Of a DNA stretch of 64,000 nucleotides, positions 12,701 through 23,699 are shown piece after piece. How positions within the stretch are numbered: position 1 is the first letter of the stretch; every line of letters begins with the position of its first letter. The position numbers and the translations under genes were made by a program. Below the pieces are notes generated by a model, which was not told where the DNA came from, searched no databases, and worked only from the letters and a program-made list of their open reading frames with translations. Where the stretch lies: contig CM057235.1 in NCBI GenBank assembly GCA_029891385.1, positions 22,065,120 through 22,129,119 on the forward strand, written 5' to 3'. Source of the DNA: Erythroxylum novogranatense (lineage: Eukaryota > Streptophyta > Magnoliopsida > Malpighiales > Erythroxylaceae).

Positions 12701-12965
12701 TTTAGGTCGCGGAGAACAATCTGATTTTCCATCTGCAGAGCATGTCAATTACTTGCTAGATGTTTTTAATAGTGATGAAGAAAAACTGAGGCATATAACC
12801 ACCACTTACAATGAGCAGGATAGGTAATATAACTACCACCAGCTATCTTCAATCATATTGTAGTGTTCTGATACGAGTTTTATCCCATGCAGCACCCAGG
12901 GACTCGCTCTTCCAGAAAGTCCATTTGCAGCTCCAATAGGGAGTGGCATTTCTACAGTTATATAG
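9792..12965 (+). CDS. CCCH zinc finger, LOTUS and RRM protein
   Basis: This host gene encodes a predicted RNA-binding protein of 572 aa of the plant CCCH group resembling Arabidopsis C3H18/46/53. Exons inferred from frame and GT/AG sites are 9792-10717, 10808-10975, 11059-11238, 12244-12326, 12431-12601, 12706-12823 and 12893-12965; they sum to 1,719 nt with the stop. The conserved N-terminal helical region covers residues 1-63. A single C-x7-C-x5-C-x3-H finger lies at 189-207. A LOTUS/OST-HTH-like segment (about 233-308) follows. An RRM at about 344-419 has RNP2 IYLTF and RNP1 RMFGFVTF. A charged helix ([16 protein letters not shown]) lies near the C-terminus. Family members are thought to bind mRNA; the target is unknown. 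The ATG at 9,792 fits the family start. The exon model is by eye, and the intron 10,718-10,807 has no in-frame stop. Confidence 0.88.
10718..10807 (+). other. 90-nt intron that is open in frame
   Basis: The intron starts GTGCAGG and ends GAGACAG, and removing it joins the LOTUS region to the linker before the RRM as in family members. Its length is a multiple of three and it has no in-frame stop, so retention would add 30 mostly hydrophobic residues rather than truncate the protein. Confidence 0.75.
11239..12243 (+). other. Long intron (about 1 kb) of the zinc-finger gene
   Basis: The donor GTAAAA follows the RRM exon and the acceptor is CTCGAGTAG. The intron holds no recognisable exon, transposon or RNA gene; the short open frames inside it have no family match. 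Confidence 0.7.
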
Positions 12966-13695
12966 AGAAACAAGATACAGAAGCAAGTATAGAGTTGTAG
13001 AGGACTGAATTTGAAAAAGACTTTCAAGGGTTTGATACTACAGGACTTTCTTTCTTTCTTTCCAAATTGACCTGAACTTCATCTTTCAGCTCTTAGATCA
13101 CGTACCGACTGAAGGAGATAGATATAGTGCAGGTTCTTTTCCATTTAACTTGGTGAGGAGATTCCATGTAACTAAGGTTTTACAGTTTCTTACGCTTCCT
13201 TTTTTTTTTCTTTAATTAATGTAATCACAAAAGGCAGGCTAAAGAGAGCTTGTGGGTCTGGTCCTAGAAGAAATGTACTATATAGGCTGTTTTAGTTGAA
13301 GATGGAAGTAGAAAAATGTGCAGAGTTGAGAGAAAAGGTGTCCAACAAAAAGCTAATAACAGTTCTAAGTATACAAAGTCCTACATTCTTAGTATTATCA
13401 TCATCACCACCATTATATTATTATTATCATACCTCATTGGCCCAGTATTCATCATGTTAACTTATTTCTTTCTCTTTAAGCTTATTTGTTTATTATTTCT
13501 TTCTAAAGGAAGTGTGAACTATTATAGCTCTTGCACACTTGGGACAGGTAAGATGCTCCAATCACTTTGGAAATATAGTAAGGCTTTATCAAAATTTGAG
13601 TCTTATGGAGGAGGAAGCTAAGAAGTAAGAGCTCCCTTCTTAATTATTACATACACTTTTTTTCACAAATATATAAATAAAATCTGAGATACTTA
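12966..13695 (+). other. 3'UTR and downstream flank of the zinc-finger gene
   Basis: After the TAG at 12,963 the sequence is T-rich with AATTAATGTAATC near 13,215, a plausible near-upstream poly(A) signal. A further open frame at 13,316-13,621 is hydrophobic, matches no known family, and is probably not translated. Confidence 0.4.
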
Positions 13696-14423
13696 GGGGA
13701 CGTTTGGTTTGAAGGTTTGAGAATGAAGGAATGAGATAATTGTAAAAAATAGTGTTTGTTTTGAGGTTTTCAATTTCAAAGGAATAGATTTATTTCATTA
13801 AATTTGAGAATCTACTAAACCCTCCAAAATAAGTGGGTATCAAGTTTTCATTCCAATCTAGTAGTTACTATTTATACCCCTCCCCACATAAGCAATTTTT
13901 ATTCTTAATTATATTACTCATCATTTATCATCATCATCTTTACTATTATTACTATTATTATTATTATTATTATTGTTATTATTATTACTATTATTATTAT
14001 TATTATTATTAAGTTTTAAAGTTATTATTATTATTAATTATTGTTGTTGTTGTTGTTGTTATTATTATTATTAATTATAAATTTTAAACTTCTTAATAAT
14101 AATAATAATATTATTAATTATTATTATTAATTATTGATCTTATTATTATTATTTATTATTATAAATTTTAAACTTATTATTATTATTATTATTATACAAA
14201 ATTAATTATTTTATTATTATTATTATTTATTTGTATTATTAATGTTATTATATGAAATTAATTATCTTATTATTCTTATTATTATTAATTATTAATTTTA
14301 TTATACAAAATTAATTATCTTATTATTATTATTATTATAAATTTTGTAATAATAATAATAAATATAATATAAAAAATAGTATTATATTATCTTTCATTCT
14401 TAATAACGCAACAAACTAAACAA
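13696..14423. mobile_element. Tourist-like MITE with a TTA-repeat core
   Basis: The left end GGGGACGTTTGGTTTG and the right end (GTTTAGTTTG on the opposite strand) are imperfect inverted repeats whose similarity continues for about 50 bp. A TTA lies immediately outside each end (13,693-13,695 and 14,424-14,426), as expected for PIF/Harbinger target duplications. The roughly 500-bp core (about 13,900-14,400) is almost pure TTA/ATT and related trinucleotides. There is no coding capacity. The superfamily call is an inference from the end motif and the 3-bp duplication. Confidence 0.55.
13930..14345. repeat. Imperfect (TTA/ATT)n, with a short (TTG)n run
   Basis: There are many blocks of ATT/TTA and their complement AAT/TAA, broken by TTAAACTT-like spacers, with GTTGTTGTTG near 14,040. 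It forms the core of the MITE and can fold into long A:T hairpins. Confidence 0.9.
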
Positions 14424-14426
14424 TTA

Positions 14427-15189
14427 GGGTGGTCACCTAGTGGTGTCCTAAGGATCCATAAACGGCGGAATCAATTTAGTTCTATTCCCCACCTCTAATA
14501 ATAATCAATCATAATATCTGGGGAAGTGGTTAAAGAATGAACAATTGGATGATTGAGTTTCTGACCGTTTGCAATCATCATCATGTTCTTTGCTTCCATG
14601 GTAACGGTAAGCTTCCTTGGTGTGTCATCTATTTTCATCTTCTTTTCTTGAAAAGAATCTGACTTGATTATTTATTTATTTATTCATCATTTAATCTTTG
14701 TCTAAAAGGAAAATGGTCAAAGAAACTGGTCTTGTTCGTTCTAAGGTAGATTATGCATGCAATGTTTCATAAAGTTTACCATCACAAAATCAAACAATCT
14801 CAAATAAATATCAAGTGATTGATTTATAACGTTATGAACTTAATTTGAATGCTCCAAAACCGGTGATATTCATATTTTGTTTTACAATAAATATAAAAAT
14901 ATAAAATTTGTTTAGTGTCACATCTACTTTATTATGTTTAAGTTTGTTTTGAGAAATTATTATGCTCAAGTTTTTACTCAATATATTTATTTGACAATCA
15001 CTTCTACTTTATATTTATGATTATGAATTCCTTCAATTTTAACAACTTTTCAAACTAATAAAAGTGGATTTACTTATAAAATGCTTATCAATCACTTGAT
15101 ATTTATAATTATAAAATAGAAGTGATATTTATAAATATAAAATAGGAGTGATGACTTTAACTTTTAATGATAAAACATGGGCTAGTCAT
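14427..15189. other. Intergenic AT-rich DNA, nothing recognised
   Basis: No open frame, RNA gene or transposon end is supported. A partial duplication of a phrase like AAATATAAAATAGAAGTGAT occurs near 15,110-15,150. Confidence 0.55.
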
Positions 15190-16784
15190 TCGGGGAGTTT
15201 TGAGTCTAAAAGAAGAGAAGATAATGACAGATTATAGATAGGTTCTTGGAACATCAAAACCCTTATAAGAAAGTCAATAGAATTGGTGGAGATTTTAGGC
15301 AAATATAAGATTTATATAACATGCATATAGGAGATAAAGTATAAGGGAGCTAAAGCAAAAGAGATTAATAAGTTCAAATTTTGATATTCAAGGTGTTTGA
15401 GGCAACTGAGTGAGGTAGGTTTCTTGGTTAAGAAACTCATACATCATATAGTAAGGGTAAAAAGGACTATTGATAGGATTGTGTCTTTAAAAATTGAGGT
15501 AAAAGGTATTGTTTTCAATGTAGTGTGTGCTTATGTACCTAAAGTAGGGTTGGATGAATAACTTAAGTGCCAATTCTAAGAAGAGCTAGATAATGTGATT
15601 AAGTAAATCTCCTCTGATAAGAAGTCATTCTAGGAGGAGACTTCAATAGTCATATAGGAGCAACCTTGGACAGATATTTGTGAAATCATAAGGTTTTGAG
15701 TACAGTGATACAAATGATAGTGAGATTATTTTGTTAGATTTTGTGGTAGCGATCACTAACTCATTTTTTAATAAAAATGAGAAGCACTTAGTGACTCTTA
15801 AAAACAAAACTACAAAAACTCAAATTGATTATTTCCTCGTAAGGTAAAGTGATCGACCTAGTTATAAGAATTAGAAGGTAATATCTAATACAAAAACCAC
15901 AATATAGATTGTTCGTTATGGATCTTAGGGTTGGAGGAAGAAAAGAAGTCCTACGAGGTACACCAAAGTCAGATGGTGGAATCTGAAAGGAAAAATGGTG
16001 AAGCAACTCAAGGATAAAGTAATATATGGAAAAGAATAGAAATTAGAAGGAGAAGTTAACTAGATGGGGAAGAGTGTAATAACTCTTTTAAGAAATACAA
16101 CTAAAAAGATCTTAGGTTTTTTTAAAGGATTTAGAGGTAGTAAGATGAAATCTTGATATTTGAATAATGATGCACAAAAAATGTTAAGATCAAGAAGGAT
16201 GTCTATAAAGTTCTATTGGATAACAATACATAATTAGAGAAAGAAGTTAATAGAAAAAGTTATAGTGACAAAAAAGAGGCGAAGAAGATAGTCTCAAAAG
16301 CTAAAAACAGAGCTTATAAGAAATTATACCAATGATTAAAAACTAGATGGAGTAGAGGATATATTTAAGTTCACAAGAACTAGAGAACAGAAAGAGAGAG
16401 AATTAGATAAACTTTGTTGTATAAAAGATGAAGTAAGACGAGTGCTCATGAGTAAACATGAAAGCAAGAGACGATGACATATCTACTTCTAGGCAAAGAG
16501 AGTCTTACGTAGTTAGTCAAGCTTTTTAATGTGATCCTTAACTCTGACAAGATTTCGGATGAGTGAAGACTTAGTATGTTAATTGCTTTATATAAGAACA
16601 AAGGAGACATTTAAAGATGTAACAACTATAGAGGAATTAAACTACTTACTCATACCATGAAGCTTTAGGAGAAGGAGATTGAGAAGACAGTGAGAAAGGA
16701 TGTACTTTTCTTAAAGAACCAATTTAGTTTCATGCTAGGAAGTTCTACGTTGGAAGCTTTGCATCTCCTTAAAAGATTAATAAA

Positions 16785-17262
16785 ATATTTTTTTGATAAT
16801 TCAGAAGAATTTATAAAAATAAAAAATATGTACAAATAAGTTCACTCAACCAGTGCCTCTAAGGACACAACAGCTCAATCATAAGAAGCTATCTCACAAT
16901 CCTATCCGAAGCAATGACTGTGAAACTCAAGGGAACCAACAACTATAATTTATGGAAGCTACACCTCCACTAATAACAAATAAGATCTCCTATACTCTAG
17001 CCAAAGCACACAGAAGAGCGCAAATAACCATAAATATGTTTTCCTCAGCTATACAATAATGTAAAAGTTGAATACAAAATCTGAACATCAACTTCCCTAG
17101 CCAAGATTGGAGTCGATTTAGGCAGAGGAAACTTGAATCAATGGCTGAAGTGCTTCTTGTGTTGCCTCATAAGTGATGGCTGCCACTATGAAAGTTGAGT
17201 ATCTTTGCAATTTATCTTTGTTGTGCCTAAAAGGATCAGTCCTACCAATTCCTTCAGTGTGA
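16785..17262. other. Unidentified insertion inside the LINE
   Basis: LINE reverse-transcriptase similarity stops after the LEALHLLKRLIKY segment near 16,785 and resumes at the FINLEKAYD segment near 17,265. Intact relatives have only about ten residues between these motifs. The roughly 480 bp between them have no coding potential I recognise and no clear terminal repeats, so the type of insertion is unknown. Confidence 0.5.
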
Positions 17263-17824
17263 GTGAAACCTATGTTTAATTTTTATTAACTTAGAGAAGG
17301 CTTATGACAAGTACCAAGAAAAATTAAATGGAACTGTTTAGAAATTAAAGGAGTTTCTATAACCTATATACGAGCTATTAAGGATATGCATGAAACTGTA
17401 AAGACTAGAGTAAGAACAATATCAGGAGATACATATCATTTTTCTATCGATATTAGCCTACATCAAGGTTTCTCATTGAGCTCCTTTTTGTTTGCAATAG
17501 TGATGGATAAATTCAGTAAGAATATCCAAAGGGATGTACCTTGATGTATATTGTTTGCTGATGACATTATTTTAGTAGATGATACAAAACAAGGTGTCAA
17601 TGTCAAGCAAGAACTAGAGGGATATGTTAGAGTTGAAAGACTTTAAATTGAGCAGGACTAAGATTGAATAATTGAAGTGTAACTTTTCGGGCCACATGAT
17701 GGCTTCTGATGCAGAGGCAAAAATTAGCTTAGAAGTTACACTGTAAAAAGAGTGTTTTAATTATCTAGCCATGTTTTATAAGGCAGACTATTAGCCCATC
17801 AAATGGATTTATAATCATAAGTTA

Positions 17825-18058
17825 ATGATTGTGGAGATGAGGATGCTTCGTTATATGTATAACCTTACTAAAAAAGACAAGGTCAGGAATGTAATAGTAA
17901 GAGACAAATTAAAGGTGACTAATATTAGTGAAAAATTAAGAGGGACAAAGCTTAGGTGGTTCAGACATATTAAAAGGAGACATAATGTTCCAATAAGAAA
18001 ATGCAAAAAGATTGTATTTAAGGATTGTAAGAGGAAAAAAAGTAGACCTAAAAATAAT
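17825..18058 (+). pseudogene. C-terminal fragment of the RTE LINE ORF
   Basis: This is the longest surviving frame of the LINE, 78 codons. It carries the conserved EMRMLRYM, KLRWFRHIKRR and basic RKKSRP stretches found after the reverse-transcriptase domain of plant RTE elements. It starts within the element, not at a true start codon, and ends at a premature stop. Confidence 0.7.
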
Positions 18059-18160
18059 TGAGGGGAATGATCAAGAATGATATGACATTGTTAGAACTTG
18101 TCGACGATGTAATCCTCAATAAAAAAAACTTTGACATACTAAAATATAGGTAAAGAATCT

Positions 18161-19379
18161 CATATAGAAAGGTCATTTTCTTTCTTATAGGTTGTTTAAA
18201 CTTCTTCCTTTAAGTCTTATATTTTGTATTTAACCTAAACTTTTAATATGAGTGCTTTCCTCTTAGTTATTTAGTTTAAATATTTTTTTTACTTAGCTTA
18301 AACATTTTCTTGTAATGATGTGTTTATTTTATTTATTTACTTTTCTTATTTCTAGTTTGTGTATTTATTTATCTATTTTATCTTTTATTTTATTCTTTAT
18401 CTTGTTCTATATTTATTGTACTACTTTTTAATATATTATTTGCACGTAGGTGCATTTAATTATTTATTATTATGTCTATTTTTATTTTTATTATTTTATT
18501 ATTTTAATATGTATTTTATTGTTTTTATTTTATACATGTATATTATTTATTTAGTTATATCTATATGTATATATTTATAAAAATAATCTCTTTACTACTT
18601 ATATTTAGTTATATATATATGTATATATTTATAAAAAATAATATCTTTACTACTTATAAATAAAACTAACTATTTTTGAATCTCTTTAGACTGCGTATTT
18701 AGGGGGACTTCTATTGTTGTTGGTATAGTCTATTGTTGACGGTATATTTTCTGCAGAACAAAATTAGTGGGCTGAAACCTAAAATATAGGAACTTATCAA
18801 GGCCAGCAACTTATAACACCAAAGTAACTCCTGAAATCAAAGGGATACCTTATGAATCAAATGGAAAATGATAGACTTCATCGGCACAGAGACCAACTTA
18901 GCCTGGAAACTTGAAAAAGAGACTTAAGGGTGGTCAACGTGAACTCTGCGAAATACCCTTCTACCCTTTGCTGTCCACTTCACAGAAAAACTTTTAAGGA
19001 TAGGCAGAAAAGTAGAGAAGAATCCAAATGCTTTGTATCTGTGATACTTTCTCAACCACGATTAGAAACAAGCCTCATAGTAGTAGTACCTTGCCTGTAT
19101 TGGAAAACCTTAAAAGAAAAATAATGCAAACATCTTCTTAATCAGATGATGGGGAAGAAATCGAATAGCCAATACTTAAATCGGAAGGCTACACTGTTCA
19201 ATTGCATTGAGCGTTACACATTAATACCAGGCTCAAGATTTGATATTACATTTCCTTCGAGTTGACTATCAGGTTTGGCCACTCAACACACGTGCTACAA
19301 CAACAGTCCCGTAAAACAAACAGAAGTTAAGTGGACTTTGGGGATCCCCAGTAGTCCTTAGTAAGCAACATATCATCTA
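18161..19379. other. Intergenic DNA, AT-rich left half
   Basis: The span 18,200-18,660 is T-rich and contains a direct duplication of about 55 bp (a TATATGTATATATTTATAAA phrase at about 18,560 and 18,617). From 18,680 the composition becomes balanced. No gene or transposon domain was recognised. The hydrophobic frame at 18,359-18,580 is an effect of T-richness. Confidence 0.5.
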
Positions 19380-19521
19380 AATATCATAAATATAGTTAAA
19401 ATCTTGCATTGGCTTGATCCCAAGTGTGGAATATTGTACAGTCAACCTAAGAATTCTCTGTAAGAATGGTAAATTGGAACTCTGAAATGATCTCACTCCC
19501 CTGCTTTTCATTGGGTGTCTC

Positions 19522-21627
19522 CTAAACCTTCACTTCTGCTGATGCATCATGAAGCAATTCGTCTGGAGTAGCTGCAGGGTCTAAGTCCCAACATAAATCT
19601 GGAAATTTACCTTCTCCTTTAAGTGACCAAGATGGCACTTGGTGAGAAAAGCGAAACATCTCTCTCCTTGGAATCCATCGAATGGCATCCTTGTTAGTTT
19701 TTCTTTGGTATACTGTCTTGAAACCGGCCAACTTTATAAGCGGACTAATAGAAACTCCAAGCTCTTCGGTGTAATCATTAAGAACCTCTACCATCTCATA
19801 CTGGTGCCTTACCTCATCTGGGGTTGATCTGTTCCAATCTGGTGACCAGTTCCGATAAACTGCCCAAATATCTCCACTTTTAGGAAATATCCGAACACAA
19901 CCACCACGACCAGCTTTCTCACCTTTTAAAAGATGTGAGAAAATGTTCACTTGTTCAACAATATCAGAATTCCATGCTCTGAAGTGTCCACAAGATTTTG
20001 TAAAGCCAGAATCAATCCAATTCACTGAACCAAATTCACTATCTGTTTTTGAGTTCAAGTAAGTGATGTAGATCTTGAAGGGTTGAAGTGAGACAACCTC
20101 ACGGACTATACAGTACAAGCGAGGCATACCATCATCTTCATCATATATAGCCCATATTTGCTTTGATTGGAAGCACTCCTCTGATCTATCGTTGTCAAAA
20201 TCATGGAAGTCAGGGTCCGGGACTGTAATTGAGATTGGACCAGCTCGATTTGGCTTTATCTGACGAGCAGAAGCATCTGAACCTACTCGTTTAGGTGCCT
20301 CTGCTGCTTTTGTAGATTGATCATCTGCATTCTCTTTAACTGCTGCAGTAGCCAGCGTCATTTCCTCCAACTTCTTCCTAATGTCACTTCTTGCTTTCTC
20401 AATCAACAGCTTTCTCACATCAAAAGTAGGTATGGTTAAGCTACGTCTTGTTTGAAGATCATTTGGCAGGGCAACCTTACTGTCATACTCAACCTTTGTG
20501 TTTTCAGGAGCTGATCTAAACTCTATAGCAGAATTTGTTTTTTTCTCCTCGTTATCAGTTCTAAAACTTGCTGCAACAGCAACCTTCCTTTTCTTTTCAG
20601 GTCTAACGACCTTCAAATATGAAGATCCATTACATCCAGCAGATATATTTGAGTTTACAGTGTGGATAGCAGTTTTCATCAAATGCTTGTCATTGGTTGC
20701 ATGTTTAGCTTTTGCTCTTGCCTTGTTAACATTTCCGTTAACTTGATATAAGGCATCGGCAGACACAGTTGTTGATCCATTATGAGAAACAACACCTGCT
20801 GAACTCGCAGGAAATGAACTCCACTGAAGTGATACATTTGAGGCATACTCATACCCATGTCCAGTATGTAATCCAGAGATCCCATTTCCAGAAAACAAAG
20901 TAGTCGTGGTGGGGACATATGTAACTCCATCGTATCCAAGAGCTCCATAGCCATCACCAGAAACATATGACCAGGGACTGTAAGGGAAAGAGCCATTAAC
21001 TGGAGCCCTCCCAGTTTCCACAGCAATGAAAGCACCTCGACAGTTCTTACAAGAAAGCCTTTTATTAACATACTTCCGGAGATATTCATACTGAACTTTA
21101 CAAGAAGTGCAAACAGTCCAAAACGTATCAAGTCTATGGGAGGTTGACAAATTGGAACAGTTTTTATAGCTTGCAACTCCTGCAGTATGAACTGATGCTA
21201 AGTTTGACTGAACAACACAAGAAGCCACTTGTTTGTTTTTCTTGTGATCATAAGAGTTTCTCTTAAGACTATCTGACAACATAGTCCATGCTTCAGATAC
21301 AAGTTTAAATGCGCCATCAGCTCCTATAGTTTTGTTCTTATCAGGGTGGAGAAGAACTGCCAACTTCCTGTACTGTTTTTTTACCGCATCTCTATCCACA
21401 GAGGGCTTCAAACCAAGAACTGAATAATAATCAACTTCACCATTGCATTTTGCCTCGGATGCTATATAGACATCAAAAGTTGCCAGCATCTGAGAAATTC
21501 CCTCCAATCCAGGACACAGGGTTTTGGCTTTCAAAGCATAACTCTTTGCACCGGTAAAGTCTCTTTCTGCAAACCTCTTCTCAGCAATCTCTTTTGCCCT
21601 AATGGCTTCCTCGATATTTGCTTCCAT
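19522..21627 (-). CDS. J-domain (DnaJ/Hsp40) protein with DUF3444
   Basis: A single-exon reading frame encodes 701 aa. The J domain (about residues 65-129) has DYYSVLGL and the HPD tripeptide (94-96) that stimulates Hsp70 ATPase. A Cys4 zinc-ribbon-like segment follows (CTSC 173-176 and CKNC 193-196). The middle is low-complexity, rich in Gly/Ser/Thr, with a candidate nuclear-localisation signal PEKKRKV (343-349). The plant-specific DUF3444 (about 470-680) is at the C-terminus; its function is unknown. Length and order match Arabidopsis relatives such as the At2g05250/At5g53150 group. The start at 21,627 is chosen because MEANIEEAIRAKEIAE is the usual family start; the four codons upstream begin with TTG. 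It acts presumably as an Hsp70 co-chaperone in nucleus or cytosol. No frameshift is seen. Confidence 0.93.
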   Translation of the reverse strand: MEANIEEAIRAKEIAEKRFAERDFTGAKSYALKAKTLCPGLEGISQMLATFDVYIASEAKCNGEVDYYSVLGLKPSVDRDAVKKQYRKLAVLLHPDKNKTIGADGAFKLVSEAWTMLSDSLKRNSYDHKKNKQVASCVVQSNLASVHTAGVASYKNCSNLSTSHRLDTFWTVCTSCKVQYEYLRKYVNKRLSCKNCRGAFIAVETGRAPVNGSFPYSPWSYVSGDGYGALGYDGVTYVPTTTTLFSGNGISGLHTGHGYEYASNVSLQWSSFPASSAGVVSHNGSTTVSADALYQVNGNVNKARAKAKHATNDKHLMKTAIHTVNSNISAGCNGSSYLKVVRPEKKRKVAVAASFRTDNEEKKTNSAIEFRSAPENTKVEYDSKVALPNDLQTRRSLTIPTFDVRKLLIEKARSDIRKKLEEMTLATAAVKENADDQSTKAAEAPKRVGSDASARQIKPNRAGPISITVPDPDFHDFDNDRSEECFQSKQIWAIYDEDDGMPRLYCIVREVVSLQPFKIYITYLNSKTDSEFGSVNWIDSGFTKSCGHFRAWNSDIVEQVNIFSHLLKGEKAGRGGCVRIFPKSGDIWAVYRNWSPDWNRSTPDEVRHQYEMVEVLNDYTEELGVSISPLIKLAGFKTVYQRKTNKDAIRWIPRREMFRFSHQVPSWSLKGEGKFPDLCWDLDPAATPDELLHDASAEVKV

Positions 21628-21660
21628 GTGATTGCTCAAATTACACGCTCTGCCAAAATC

Positions 21661-21732
21661 TCAAAGCCTAAGGTATAACAAGTCCTGCATGTTTTGTGCT
21701 ATGAGGCTCCCAATTCTCACATATGACCGCAT
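21661..21732 (-). CDS. Upstream ORF of 23 codons before the J-protein gene
   Basis: On the minus strand an ATG at 21,732 opens a frame (MRSYVRIGSLIAQNMQDLLY, then LRL) and stops at 21,661, 33 nt before the main ATG. It lies between the predicted 5'UTR acceptor at 21,741 and the main start, so it should be in every spliced mRNA. It could lower translation or make it conditional. The peptide is not one I know as conserved. Confidence 0.4.
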   Translation of the reverse strand: MRSYVRIGSLIAQNMQDLLYLRL

Positions 21733-21740
21733 TCTCCAAT

Positions 21741-22375
21741 CTGCACACATTTACACCATTACTGTTGGCGCCAATCGGTATGAAGCTTAAAAAAGTAACG
21801 GAATTAAAACATTAATGACTAAGTCAAGATTGCATCGACATCGATTAAGGTTGGTAATACTAACAGAAAAGCCTTGAGATTTCAAATCTATTAAAGATTT
21901 GACTACTGACTTAAGGTCTTTGAACTCAGACCCTAGCTCACGGACGGAAATAAAAAGCTATACATCAAACTCATCGAACTAGATTAAATCAACCACATAG
22001 AAATAATGTATCGCGAGTTTTATCTCCTCACTTCCCCAACAAGGACAAGCAAAGATAGATCTTTTTATTCCATTTCTCGGTCCTTTTCTTAGATAACAAA
22101 AAGTGACAGTTCCTAAACCAAAAACCCATCTACTTAAGAAGATAATACCCAGTTCACCAGAGGCATTGAAGCCCCAATTGTCGTAAATTATCAGTTCACG
22201 CAAATGCACATAGATCGAAACTCAACAAACCCTAGGTTAGCAATATAATTAACTCAAAACCCCCTCCACTGAAAGTAGGGGTTAAAGAAACATCCAAGTG
22301 CACAAACAACAGCACTAATAATTTGACAAAATAAATAAAGTTCCGTACCACAGATAAAAGGGACAAAGAACTCAC
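21741..22375 (-). other. Predicted 5'UTR intron of the J-protein gene
   Basis: Reading the minus strand, a strong donor GTGAGT lies at 22,375-22,370 and a good acceptor TGTGTGCAG ends at 21,741. The region between has no coding frame. DUF3444 J-protein genes commonly carry a 5'UTR intron. This is an inference without transcript data. Confidence 0.5.
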
Positions 22376-22650
22376 TGAGATTTAAGCATGCAAGGTGGAA
22401 GTGAAGCAAGACCCAGATCGCCACGTGTACTTGAGAGCTTGAGAAAACCGAGATAGTGAACCGACTTTGCGAATCTAAGTGAACTGCTAAACTTCCACAC
22501 CCAGCAATAACATATACTAACTTTTATCTTTTCTCTAATAGAAAAGAGGGAGGGAGAGAGAAAGAACGACCAAAGAAAGTAAAAACCAGTGTGACAAGGC
22601 CAAGGTTCAGGTCGGAAATTTTGGGTCAATCGGCGGCCAGGGACTAGGAG
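22376..22650 (-). promoter_or_regulatory. Leader exon and proximal promoter of the J-protein gene
   Basis: This stretch upstream of the predicted donor has higher GC than the surroundings and purine runs on the + strand. It contains a G-box CCACGTGTAC at 22,421-22,430, a core bound by bZIP/bHLH factors in plants. Whether the G-box lies in promoter or leader is unclear because the transcription start is unknown. Confidence 0.4.
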
Positions 22651-23699
22651 GTTCCCGTCGATCGCCGATCACGAATGTGGAGAAATTAAAAAATAAAACG
22701 ATAATTTTCGGTAGAAGTAAACGGTGTTAATAGTATTTAATGGTGGCTTGCTATACTGCAATGGGTGCGTATTGCACGTATTTATTTTTTAAATTTATTT
22801 ATTTTTCTTATTTCTACAAAATCGACCGTAATGTGATAAAATTATTATGGTTAGATTTAGGATTGGTAGGGTATACAACGGATGCACTAAAAAGTATTAA
22901 CTGTTATGTTATGTTTGATTTATAATAAAATATACTGTAGTATATTACACTAAATACATTCAAATGTCTAACAATAATGAACATTCAAATAATGTTTTAT
23001 GATATTCTAAACTTTGGAAAGTTGAGAAGTATCTTAAAATTGAAATAGAAAATACTTGATGAATTTTAATTTTATTAAATTACAATTAAATTGAAATAGA
23101 AAATTATATAACTTTAGTGCACCTTATGAATTTAAATCTTATTAAATTACACTTCAAATTCCTAACAAGTTTTATGATAGACAAAACTTAAAATCCCATT
23201 AAAAATAAGATTTGAAAATTTGAAATTTTGATCTCAATCAATACTATTTATTTTCTTGTGAAATCTAGTCATAAAATAATTGTAATGTAATCTAAATTGT
23301 TAAAGAATTTGAGTCCAGAGTTGAAATTATCAATATTTTGAAAACCGGACTGGACATCGAACCGATCAAAAGAAAGGTTTAAGGCTTAATGATTTAAGCG
23401 ATATTAAACCTCTATAAAATTGATATATAATAAATAAAAATATAAATATAATATTAAGTAAAAATAAAATATTTTATTAAAATAAAAATACACCTCATAC
23501 ATTATTAAATAATAAACAAATTGTAAACAAGGTCATTAAGTTTTTGATGTTCTAAACGATTTCGCTTTTTATATGAATACGTTTAAAAACACTTCAATTA
23601 TGTTTACAACTTAATGTAAAGGTTGTTTAACTAAGTAGTCTAATAGAGAGTTTTTTTAATGTTGGAACACTTTTGCCAAATAATATCCACCATTCATCT
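22651..23699. other. AT-rich intergenic DNA
   Basis: No gene is supported. A phrase like ATTAAATTACA recurs around 23,070-23,150 in a loose duplication (GAAATAGAAAAT... repeated). No transposon ends were found. Confidence 0.5.

Larger units (their letters stand above)
15190..18160 (+). mobile_element. Decayed RTE-type LINE retrotransposon
   Basis: Stop-riddled plus-strand sequence follows the order of an RTE-clade LINE. The endonuclease part starts with GSWNIKTLIRKS near 15,240 and includes NVVCAYVPKVGLDE near 15,520. The reverse-transcriptase part includes NLEKAYDK near 17,290, LHQGFSLSSFLFAIVMDK near 17,460 and the catalytic FADDI at about 17,550. The C-terminal tail includes RGTKLRWFRHIKRR (17,940-17,980). 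It has many stops and frameshifts and cannot be active. It is interrupted by foreign sequence at about 16,785-17,262. Confidence 0.8.

Noticed and set aside
18359..18580. A hydrophobic 73-codon frame resembling a membrane protein
   Set aside because: It is the product of T-rich low-complexity DNA (Leu/Phe/Tyr/Ile only) with no family match.
20679..21176. A 165-codon frame overlapping the J-protein gene
   Set aside because: It is another frame of the same strand inside a well-supported coding region and matches no family.
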